Below, in pieces: positions 1 to 5,318 of a stretch of DNA of 5,366 bases; within the stretch, counting starts at the first letter, position 1; each line of letters begins with the position of its first letter. Both the position numbers and the translations under genes were made by a program. This DNA comes from an uncultured Alphaproteobacteria bacterium (GTDB lineage Bacteria > Pseudomonadota > Alphaproteobacteria > Caulobacterales > Aquidulcibacteraceae): the NCBI GenBank assembly GCA_937967725.1, contig CALBSY010000378.1:1-5366 (forward strand). The letters run 5' to 3'. The notes beneath the pieces were generated by a model, which was given only the letters and a program-made list of their open reading frames with translations, had not been told where the DNA came from and did no database searches.

Positions 1-38
1 ACGCGACCGATCCTGCCGTGCTTGTGATCTTCCCGGAA

Positions 39-1226
39 ATGGAGCCGCACGCCGAAGCGTGGATGGCGGCGATCGCGGCGGCGTTGCTGCTAAGCGCCTG
101 CGCGGCGGCGGGCTTGCCGGCGCGGCGGGATAGCCTGGCGCGCCAGATCGCCGATGACGCCGCGACCTTCAACGAAGCCTACGGACAGGCGGTCTCGGCG
201 CAGATTCTGTTGAACATCATGCGCTCGCGCGATCGCATGCCGCGCTACTATCTCGCCACGACCGGCATTTCGGACAGCCCCTCCTGGCGCTTCCGGCAGA
301 ATGCGGGCGTAGGCGCGATTCCGCTGGGCGAGGGCGCTTCGCCGTGGGGCGTTGGCGCACTGGCGCTCGAACGCGAAACACAGACGCGGCCCTCGTATGC
401 GGTGCAGCCCTTCACGGCGGAGACGCTGACGCGCACGGCGTTCGAACCGACCGCGCCCAACGTATGCGCGCACTATTGGCATAGCGGCTGGCCGCGCGAC
501 CTGCTGATGCTGACCATGGTCGAGGCGATCGAAACTTCTGACGGCGCCGGCGCCGCGCACATCTACGTCAACGAAGCCAATACGATTTTCGACGATTGCT
601 CGGACACCGTGCAGACGCAGGGCTGCGCCTTCGTGCGTGAGTTGCGCAGGTTTCTGGATTCGCTCGAAGGTTTGCCGACCAGCAGCATCGACGCCCAACG
701 CGGGCGCGAAGTCTGCGGATTGATCGGCGCCTATGGGCAGACGGGTCTATTGCGGCCTGCGGCGCCGCGCGAAGGTATGCGCTGCGATCCGGTTTTTATT
801 GTCGGCGCAATGACCGTGCGGCTGCGTCTGCGCTCGCTCGACGATATGATCTATTATGTCGGCGAACTGTTGCGCGCCGGCTCCATGCAAGCGGCGCCAG
901 GACAGCCGATCGAGGCGCAGGTGACGGTCAACGCCGCGGGTCTGCGCGGCGGCGGACGCGGCGTGCCGCTGTTCCGCGTGCTGCCGCAAGGCGCCGCCGA
1001 TCCCAACGCGATCTATGCGGCGGAAGTCGCCTATGGCGGCGTGCGCTATCGCGCCGGGCCAGCCATCGGCCGCTCGTGCGGCTCGGAAACAAGCGAAGGC
1101 CGTTGCCGCGACATTGCGGAAGAGGGCGATCGCTCGTCTTCGGTACTCTCGCTGATCGCCGAAATCCTCGCGCTCAACCAATCGCCGGACGCCATCCGCG
1201 CCCCGAGCCGGCTGATCGCGGAATGA
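39..1226 (+). CDS. putative lipoprotein of an uncharacterised family
   Basis: Function unknown. From the ATG at 39 the product is 395 residues. A hydrophobic stretch (about residues 10-18) runs into a lipobox, L-S-A-C, with Cys21 as the likely lipidated residue, so an envelope location is inferred. The mature part has a helical segment with QILLNIMRSRDR (about 55-66), a central MIYYVGELLRAG stretch and a C-terminal helix (SVLSLIAEILALNQS). From memory, these three blocks recur in unnamed lipoproteins of proteobacteria with QLLLNIVR and MIYYLGE motifs; no function is known to me. Seven further cysteines follow Cys21, suggesting disulfides in the periplasm. The start is uncertain: the frame is open to the left edge, with a GTG at 18 and an ATG at 63. 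None has a clear Shine-Dalgarno sequence, and the 63 start leaves too short a signal. The n-region from 39 lacks Lys/Arg, which is unusual, so the true start could lie outside the window. The TPR gene follows 53 bases downstream on the same strand. Confidence 0.75.
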   Translation: MEPHAEAWMAAIAAALLLSACAAAGLPARRDSLARQIADDAATFNEAYGQAVSAQILLNIMRSRDRMPRYYLATTGISDSPSWRFRQNAGVGAIPLGEGASPWGVGALALERETQTRPSYAVQPFTAETLTRTAFEPTAPNVCAHYWHSGWPRDLLMLTMVEAIETSDGAGAAHIYVNEANTIFDDCSDTVQTQGCAFVRELRRFLDSLEGLPTSSIDAQRGREVCGLIGAYGQTGLLRPAAPREGMRCDPVFIVGAMTVRLRLRSLDDMIYYVGELLRAGSMQAAPGQPIEAQVTVNAAGLRGGGRGVPLFRVLPQGAADPNAIYAAEVAYGGVRYRAGPAIGRSCGSETSEGRCRDIAEEGDRSSSVLSLIAEILALNQSPDAIRAPSRLIAE

Positions 1227-1262
1227 CGTACTAGCGGACATTATTGTCTTATGCTTCTTCTC

Positions 1263-1280
1263 TCCGCCCAGGAGGGCGGA
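1263..1280 (+). promoter_or_regulatory. ribosome binding site inside a small hairpin, TPR gene
   Basis: AGGAGGG at 1270-1276 is a near-perfect Shine-Dalgarno sequence 3-4 bases before the ATG at 1280, and it fixes that start. The same bases lie in a hairpin: TCCGCCC (1263-1269) pairs fully with GGGCGGA (1274-1280), leaving AGGA as the four-base loop. The 3' half of the Shine-Dalgarno sequence and the A of the start codon are in the stem, while the loop keeps AGGA exposed. The pairing is seen directly; an effect on translation is inference. Confidence 0.6.
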
Positions 1281-3076
1281 TGCATAGGCAAGGCAGTTTC
1301 GTCGCGGCTGCGCTGGCGGCACTGACGCTTGCGGCCAGCGCATTGGCGCAAGAGGCGCCGCCGCAAGGTGACGCAAACCCGATCTGGGAGCGGTGCGCCC
1401 GCGATGCGGGCTCAGAAGCGCGCCGGTCGCGGATCGAGGCATGCACGGCAATATTGACTAGCGGTGACGAAGACCGCCGCGTCGATGCGTTAGTGCATCG
1501 CGCCAACGCCTATGACGATGAGGGCAACGCTGATGCAGCGCTCGTTGACTACGAAGAGGCGCTGCGTCTCGACCCGCAATCCGGTTTTGCTCTGTATAAT
1601 CGCGGCATCTATTATCGCCGCCGCGGCGACAACGATCGTGCCATGGCGGATTATGATGCGGTGCTGGCGCTCGACGCGGAGAGCGAGAATGTCTATTACA
1701 GTCGCGGCCTGATCCATACCGATCTCAACAATTGGGATCGCGCCTACGCCGATTTTTCGGAGGCGATCCGCTACGATGTCCGTTTCGCCGACGCCTACGA
1801 TGCGCGAGGCCTGATCTCCTATTATCGTGCCGACTATCAAGCGGCGCTGATCGATCATCGCAAGGCCGTCAGCATTAGGCCTCGCGTCGCCAGCTTCCTC
1901 GTCAATCGCGGCAATGCCTATTACATGCTCGAGCGTTACGACGAAGCGCTCGCCGACTACGATGCGGCTGTGCGCCTAAACGGTCGCGACGCAGTCGCGT
2001 TGCGAAACAGGGGATTGGTCCATTTGCGGCGCAATGACGCCGCGCGCGCCCTGGCCGAGTTCGACGCGGCAATCGCGGCTGATCCTGAATATGTCGAAGC
2101 GTATGTCAGTCGAGCCAACACGCTAGACGATAACGGACAGTTCGAGCGGGCGCTGCTCGACTACGCCGCCGCGCTTGGCCTCGATCCGGCGCGCGCCGAT
2201 GCGTACTTCCATCGTGGCTTAGCTTACGCCAATCAAAACAAGTGGACGGAGGCGCTGGCGGATTACGATCAAGTCGCACAACTTGAGCCACAACACGCGC
2301 GGGTCTACTTCAACCGCGGCATCGCGCGCTATGAGCTGCGGCAATACCGCCTGGCGCTGCATGATTTCGAGCGCGTCCTGGCTGCCAATTCTGACGACGC
2401 AAGCGCCCTGCTCGAGCGTGGCAACGCGTACTTTATGTTGGAAGACTACGCACGCGCGATGGCGGATTATGATGCGGTGGTGTCGCGCAACGGGAATTCG
2501 TTTGTGGCGCTCCGCAATCGCGGCCTCGTCCATGAACGTCAGGGCGATCTTGCGCGCGCTATTGCAGAATTCAGCCTCTCGCTGCGCGCCAACAATCGCT
2601 ACGCCGCTGCCTATTACAGCCGCGGCGAGGCTTATTTCGCTCTCGCCGATTATTCCGCCGCGTTGCGAGACTTCGACGCCGCGGTCGAGATTCAGCCGGA
2701 CACCGCCTATATGCGCCAGCGTGCCTGTTGGGTCCGGGCGGCCTACGTCTCGCGCGAGCTTGAGCGCGCCGCCGCTGATTGCGAAGCAGCAGTGCGGCTC
2801 GAGCCGAATGCAACGAACAATCACGATGCTCAAGGCATGGTGCGTCTGAAACAGGGCCGATTCCGCGAGGCTTGGGAAGCGTACGACGCTGCGCTACGGC
2901 TTACACCTGACTCTGCCCATGCCCTGTTTGGACGTGGCGTAGCCGCACTTCGCTCCGGACGGAGCAGTGACGGGCGCACTGATATGCGGCGGGCGTTGGC
3001 GATCGACCCGGCTATAGGCCAGACTTATTTGAACTACGGCGTGCGCGCTCCGGGCGTGGGGCCGCAGGACACCTAA
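1280..3076 (+). CDS. exported TPR-repeat protein
   Basis: A 598-residue protein that is nearly all tetratricopeptide repeats, so a scaffold for protein-protein contacts; partner unknown. Residues 1-23 are a Sec signal peptide (H-R near the start, hydrophobic core, ALA before Q24), predicting release into the periplasm. Residues 24-68 form a degenerate capping region with Cys39 and Cys55. Fifteen units of 34 residues follow (69-580; unit 13, at 477-512, has 36 residues and is degenerate), then an 18-residue tail. Most units carry the RG-type signature (NRG or SRG near the start, A-x-x-D-Y/F in the second helix). Unit 13 holds Cys483-Trp and Asp-Cys501, a CW..DC pattern I recall from other alphaproteobacterial TPR proteins. 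The ATG at 1280 is chosen over the TTG at 1244 because AGGAGGG lies just before it and the signal peptide then begins normally. There is no enzymatic domain. The gene follows the lipoprotein gene and may share its transcript. TPR fold certain; role unknown. Confidence 0.92.
   Translation: MHRQGSFVAAALAALTLAASALAQEAPPQGDANPIWERCARDAGSEARRSRIEACTAILTSGDEDRRVDALVHRANAYDDEGNADAALVDYEEALRLDPQSGFALYNRGIYYRRRGDNDRAMADYDAVLALDAESENVYYSRGLIHTDLNNWDRAYADFSEAIRYDVRFADAYDARGLISYYRADYQAALIDHRKAVSIRPRVASFLVNRGNAYYMLERYDEALADYDAAVRLNGRDAVALRNRGLVHLRRNDAARALAEFDAAIAADPEYVEAYVSRANTLDDNGQFERALLDYAAALGLDPARADAYFHRGLAYANQNKWTEALADYDQVAQLEPQHARVYFNRGIARYELRQYRLALHDFERVLAANSDDASALLERGNAYFMLEDYARAMADYDAVVSRNGNSFVALRNRGLVHERQGDLARAIAEFSLSLRANNRYAAAYYSRGEAYFALADYSAALRDFDAAVEIQPDTAYMRQRACWVRAAYVSRELERAAADCEAAVRLEPNATNNHDAQGMVRLKQGRFREAWEAYDAALRLTPDSAHALFGRGVAALRSGRSSDGRTDMRRALAIDPAIGQTYLNYGVRAPGVGPQDT
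1484..3019 (+). repeat. array of 15 TPR units (102-base coding repeat)
   Basis: Fifteen consecutive 34-residue units (one of 36) cover residues 69-580 of the exported TPR protein. Similarity is mostly at protein level; the DNA has drifted. Units 5-6 (bases 1892-2095) and units 10-11 (2402-2605) match at 40 of 68 residues by my count, including an unbroken run VALRNRGLVH. Neighbouring units 5 and 6 share only about 10 of 34, so a block copy five units apart is likely. Units 1 and 7 also resemble each other (about 17 of 34). Confidence 0.85.
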
Positions 3077-3091
3077 ACGGTGTTCGCCCGC

Positions 3092-3472
3092 TCAGTCTTG
3101 GATGCGCCAGGGCGGATGGCGGCGGTTTTCGCCGGCGTGATAGATGCAGACGGCGTTGCCCGCCGGATCGCGCAGCCACGATTCGCGCCAAAGCCAGCGC
3201 TGATCCGCGGGTTCGCGTTCGATAGCGACGCCGGCGCGCTGCAAGCGTGCGATTTCGCCGTCCACGTCCTCCACTTCGAAGTAGAGTTGCGGCGCGTTCT
3301 CCTGTGGGATGGCGCCGTCAACAATGTGCAGCGAGAACGTGGTTTCGCCCGCCGGCAATTCGAAGCGTGCGTAGTGCGGGCTCCGAACGATCAGCTTCAG
3401 CCCGAGCAGACGATAGAACGCTATCGACTCGTCGAGATCCACGGCGGCGGCGGTGACTTGGTTGAGGCGCAT
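3092..3472 (-). CDS. VOC (glyoxalase/bleomycin-resistance fold) family protein
   Basis: A 126-residue single-domain VOC protein with the paired beta-alpha-beta-beta-beta layout. Module one starts MRLNQVTAAAVDLDESIAF and runs through LGLKLIV to FSLHIVDG; module two starts LYFEVEDVDGEIARLQRAG and ends with WLRDPAGNAVCIYHAGEN. The tail RRHPPWRI matches a VOC subfamily I recall with AGENR..PPWR endings; its substrate is not known to me. The usual metal ligands look altered: Gln5 where many members have His, no His in the second module's first strand, and Cys109 where the DPxGNxxE glutamate would sit. A classical metal-dependent glyoxalase role is therefore doubtful, and binding of a small ligand or another chemistry is possible. 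The ATG at 3472 gives the normal family N-terminus; a GTG at 3487 would add five residues. No clear Shine-Dalgarno sequence. It lies just downstream of the tetR gene on the same strand, so it is probably co-transcribed with and controlled by it. Confidence 0.88.
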   Translation of the reverse strand: MRLNQVTAAAVDLDESIAFYRLLGLKLIVRSPHYARFELPAGETTFSLHIVDGAIPQENAPQLYFEVEDVDGEIARLQRAGVAIEREPADQRWLWRESWLRDPAGNAVCIYHAGENRRHPPWRIQD

Positions 3473-3517
3473 GCGCGAGGCTAGCACATGCGCGCCGTGG
3501 AGCCAGTGCGGTAGAGA

Positions 3518-4099
3518 CTAGTGGACGAGCAGCGCCGCTGCGAGCGCTTGCATCGCACGCGAAGCGTTGACGTGCGCGGTCGAATTGGCCTGTGACTTCG
3601 AGACGACAAACGCGCCTTCCATCGAAGCCAGGAACGCCGACGCGAACGTTTCCGCGTTCTTCGGCGTCATGCCGCGCGCTTGGGCAGCCACAGCGATCTC
3701 GTGCTCCCAGGAAGCAAACGCTTGGCGCACGGCGGCGACGAGTTTCGGATTGTCGCTGGAGACGCCGGCGGCGATCGCCGCCATCGGACACGAGGCCTTA
3801 TAATCGCGGTCCTTGCACTCCTTCGCGGTGGTCTTGAACACACGCACGATGAAGGTGTCGAGATCGACGCCGGACTCGTGCAGCGAGCGGAAGCGGCTGG
3901 CGTCCTCGACGCCGACGCGTTCGACCACTTCAGCCCCGCTCTGCTCTTTGCCGCCGGGAAAATGGAAATAGAGCGAGCCGCGCGGGGCGCCTGACTTCTG
4001 CAGCAGCTCAGCCACGCCGACGCCTTCGAAGCCGCGGGCGCGGAACAGCTCGACCGCGGCAGAAAGCATGTCCTCGCGGGCGGATGAAACTTTGGCCAT
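3518..4099 (-). CDS. TetR/AcrR-family repressor, LmrA/YxaF type
   Basis: A 193-residue transcription regulator. Residues about 7-53 form the TetR helix-turn-helix: AREDMLSAAVELFRARGFEG, then VAELLQKSGAPRGSLYFHF as the recognition part. The PGGKEQ that follows, and SCPMAAIA at 103-110, are typical of the LmrA/YxaF branch, known in Bacillus subtilis to repress a drug-efflux operon and a quercetin dioxygenase operon. The C-terminal half (about 54-193) would be the ligand-binding and dimer domain; the ligand here is unknown. The ATG at 4099 gives the expected short arm before the helix-turn-helix, but no Shine-Dalgarno sequence precedes it. The next gene on this strand is the VOC protein, 45 bases beyond the stop. 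The 103-base upstream region contains a double palindromic operator, so self-repression is likely, and control of the divergent small exported protein is possible. Family assignment is strong; targets are inferred. Confidence 0.92.
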   Translation of the reverse strand: MAKVSSAREDMLSAAVELFRARGFEGVGVAELLQKSGAPRGSLYFHFPGGKEQSGAEVVERVGVEDASRFRSLHESGVDLDTFIVRVFKTTAKECKDRDYKASCPMAAIAAGVSSDNPKLVAAVRQAFASWEHEIAVAAQARGMTPKNAETFASAFLASMEGAFVVSKSQANSTAHVNASRAMQALAAALLVH

Positions 4100-4118
4100 G
4101 GCATAGAGATATCACTTG

Positions 4119-4165
4119 TATGACGACCGGTCTAGTGATACGGAGTAAATAGACCGGTCGTCATA
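4119..4165. promoter_or_regulatory. double palindromic operator, probable TetR binding region
   Basis: TATGACGACCGGTCTA (4119-4134) and its exact reverse complement TAGACCGGTCGTCATA (4150-4165) are separated by 15 bases. Each arm contains the self-complementary core GACCGGTC (4125-4132 and 4152-4159), so each may bind one TetR dimer; the core centres are 27 bp apart. TAGACCGGTC resembles the tagaNYGgTCTA part of the B. subtilis LmrA/YxaF box as I remember it, which fits the neighbouring repressor. The site lies between the divergent starts at 4099 and 4203. ATGACG occurs in each arm as a possible -35 element, facing left from the right arm (with TATCAC on the minus strand at 4140-4135 as a possible -10) and right from the left arm. 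Promoter placement is weak inference; the repeat itself is certain. Confidence 0.8.
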
Positions 4166-4188
4166 GTAGGCGCGGTCGCCCCATCCCT

Positions 4189-4194
4189 GGAGGG
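4189..4194 (+). promoter_or_regulatory. ribosome binding site of the small exported protein
   Basis: GGAGGG lies eight bases before the ATG at 4203. This is the only clear, unobstructed Shine-Dalgarno sequence in the right half of the window, and it decides that start. Confidence 0.8.
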
Positions 4195-4202
4195 TTTAGA
4201 CC

Positions 4203-4529
4203 ATGAAAAATCTCGCAATTTCGGCCTTGGCCGCGGCCGCGGTGCTGGTCGTCCCCCGCGTCTCCCACGCCGACGACGCTGCGGCTCGCACCCAGGCGAT
4301 CCAGCTTTGCCGGGCGGAAGTGTCCGCCCAGGCCGGCGAGGGCGCCGAGGTGCGGCTCGACCAGCTGCGCGTTCGCCCCCGCGCCATCCGCGTCGATCTT
4401 GACGTCTGGCGCGATGGCCAACTGCAAAACGTCCGCTGCGAAGTGGAGCGCAGTCGCGGCGAGTTGAACATCGCCTCGATCACCCCGCCGCTGCAGACCG
4501 CCTCGGCCGCGCTCACCGCCGCTCAATAA
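4203..4529 (+). CDS. small exported protein of unknown function
   Basis: A 108-residue protein that I do not recognise. Residues 1-23 are a clear Sec signal peptide (MKN, a hydrophobic core rich in Ala/Leu/Val, then SHA before D24), so the mature form is about 85 residues in the periplasm or outside. The mature part starts with a helix containing Cys36, followed by alternating charged and hydrophobic stretches that look like beta strands (EVRLDQLRVRPRAIRVDLDV, then QNVRCEVER with Cys79) and an Ala/Thr-rich tail. Two cysteines in all suggest one disulfide. There are no catalytic motifs, lipobox or membrane segment after the signal. The start is fixed by GGAGGG eight bases upstream. The gene faces away from the tetR gene across the double operator, and the right operator arm ends 37 bases before its start, so repression by that TetR is plausible. 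It is followed by a strong terminator, so it is probably transcribed alone. Confidence 0.82.
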   Translation: MKNLAISALAAAAVLVVPRVSHADDAAARTQAIQLCRAEVSAQAGEGAEVRLDQLRVRPRAIRVDLDVWRDGQLQNVRCEVERSRGELNIASITPPLQTASAALTAAQ

Positions 4530-4542
4530 TTCCGTTGCCCAA

Positions 4543-4572
4543 GCGGGTCCGGCGCCTCCCGCCCGGACCCGC
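4543..4572 (+). terminator. GC-rich hairpin directly after the small gene
   Basis: GCGGGTCCGG (4543-4552) pairs perfectly with CCGGACCCGC (4563-4572) around a 10-base loop. No T-run follows, so alone it is not a classic intrinsic terminator. It may act with the next hairpin or protect the 3' end of the mRNA. Confidence 0.5.
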
Positions 4573-4582
4573 CTCCCGCCTG

Positions 4583-4617
4583 GCGCCCCCGTCCTCCCAC
4601 GGGGGCGCTTCTTTTTT
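4583..4617 (+). terminator. intrinsic terminator
   Basis: GCGCCCCCGT (4583-4592) and ACGGGGGCGC (4599-4608) form a perfect 10-bp stem with a six-base loop, followed at once by TTCTTTTTT (4609-4617). This is a textbook Rho-independent terminator on the plus strand, ending transcription of the small exported protein gene and insulating the oxygenase gene. Confidence 0.92.
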
Positions 4618-4631
4618 GCGGGGGAAGGGGT

Positions 4632-4660
4632 TTGCGCGGGCGCCCGGCGCGGGCTCTAAG
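4632..4660 (+). promoter_or_regulatory. candidate promoter of the oxygenase gene
   Basis: TTGCGC (4632-4637) and TCTAAG (4655-4660) are 17 bases apart, a standard -35/-10 spacing. They lie between the terminator and the ATG at 4672. Matches to consensus are partial (about 3/6 and 4/6). A start of transcription six to eight bases after the -10 would leave a leader of only a few bases, in keeping with the missing Shine-Dalgarno sequence. Inference from position and spacing only. Confidence 0.35.
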
Positions 4661-4671
4661 CTCCGCCCCCC

Positions 4672-5283
4672 ATGGCCGAGATCAGCACGCTCTTCGTGAC
4701 CAAGCTCTACCGCGCGCGGCTGGAGGGCGCGGTAGAGCTCAACCGCGACTTGGCGGCGGCATGCCGCGCGATCGCGAAAGAAGATGCGGCGGGGCGGCGC
4801 TGGAGCCGCGACAACGATTATCAGGGTTACACCTCGTACGCCTCGCTCGACGATTTGCCCAAGCGCGACCCGGCGTTTGCACAACTGAAGAAGCGGCTCG
4901 ACCGCCACGCCAATGCGTTCGCGCGGGCGCTGCACCTCGATCTGGGCGGCGTGAAGCTGTCGCTGGATTCGATGTGGATCAACGTGCTCGATCCGGGCGG
5001 CGTGCACACCGGGCACGTGCATCCGCATTCGGTGCTTTCCGGCACGTATTATGTGCGCACGCCGACCGGCGCCTCCGCGCTCAAGCTGGAAGATCCGCGC
5101 CTGCCGCTGATGATGGCCGCGCCGCCGCGCGCGGAGGATGCGCCCGAAGCGGAGCAAACCTTCGTCTATATCGAGCCGAGCGCCGGCGAAGCGCTGATGT
5201 GGGAGAGCTTCGTGCGCCACGAAGTGCCGCCCAACCTGGCCAAGCGCGCGCGCGTGAGCGTGAGTTTCAATTACGCCTGGTAG
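4672..5283 (+). CDS. putative 2-oxoglutarate/Fe(II)-dependent oxygenase (TIGR02466 / 2OG-FeII_Oxy_5 type)
   Basis: A 203-residue cytoplasmic protein (no signal peptide) of the length usual for TIGR02466. The family is thought to be non-haem iron, 2-oxoglutarate-dependent oxygenases; the substrate is not known to me. Residues 1-90 are the helical N-terminal part. The jelly-roll core has W102-I-N, then GGVHTGHVHPHSVLSGTYYV (109-128). His115 and/or His117 are the likely iron ligands near the start of the core, and His183 in WESFVRHEVPPN (177-188) is the distal one. Arg192 or Arg194 in KRARVSVSFNYAW (191-203) is the likely 2-oxoglutarate contact. LEDPRLP (139-145) is also family-typical. Which histidines bind iron is inferred from the pattern. 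The ATG at 4672 lacks a Shine-Dalgarno sequence but is the only start giving the normal N-terminus. The terminator upstream and a promoter-like pair suggest it is its own transcription unit, unrelated to the TetR region. Confidence 0.88.
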   Translation: MAEISTLFVTKLYRARLEGAVELNRDLAAACRAIAKEDAAGRRWSRDNDYQGYTSYASLDDLPKRDPAFAQLKKRLDRHANAFARALHLDLGGVKLSLDSMWINVLDPGGVHTGHVHPHSVLSGTYYVRTPTGASALKLEDPRLPLMMAAPPRAEDAPEAEQTFVYIEPSAGEALMWESFVRHEVPPNLAKRARVSVSFNYAW

Positions 5284-5318
5284 CGCGCGAGCGCGGCCGC
5301 CGATGCGGGTTTGTTTAG

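Noticed and set aside
1227..1262. Promoter between the lipoprotein and TPR genes (TTATGC near 1249 as a -10)
   Set aside because: No acceptable -35 at standard spacing; co-transcription from upstream is equally likely.
1244..1279. TTG start at 1244 for the TPR gene
   Set aside because: It would place the Shine-Dalgarno sequence inside the coding region and add 12 residues before an otherwise complete signal peptide.
90..1451. Long minus-strand open frames (202 and 234 residues) opposite the lipoprotein gene and the start of the TPR gene
   Set aside because: They are rich in Arg/Ala with no recognisable domain, and mirror the GC-biased codons of the plus-strand genes, which have signal peptides and family motifs.
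2219..2849. Overlapping open frames on both strands (204 residues minus, 188 residues plus) inside the TPR gene
   Set aside because: They arise from the repetitive TPR codons, lack their own ribosome binding site or domain, and lie fully inside a well-supported gene.
1484..3019. TPR array considered as a DNA tandem repeat or CRISPR-like element
   Set aside because: The 102-base period is visible only as protein similarity; base-level identity is low and there are no spacers.
3051..3090. CGGGCG/CGCCCG pairing around the TPR stop as a bidirectional terminator
   Set aside because: Only six base pairs with a loop of 28 bases and no T-run on either strand; expected by chance at this GC content.
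3080..3484. Plus-strand 134-residue frame opposite the VOC gene
   Set aside because: The minus strand encodes a complete VOC protein with family motifs; the plus frame has none.
3318..4104. Alternative minus- and plus-strand frames over the tetR and VOC genes
   Set aside because: Low-complexity Arg/Ser/Ala translations; the TetR frame has an intact helix-turn-helix and family signatures.
4513..5318. Minus-strand 235-residue frame and plus-strand 228-residue frame over the oxygenase gene
   Set aside because: The minus frame runs through the intrinsic terminator, and the plus frame is in another phase of the oxygenase gene. Neither has a recognisable domain.
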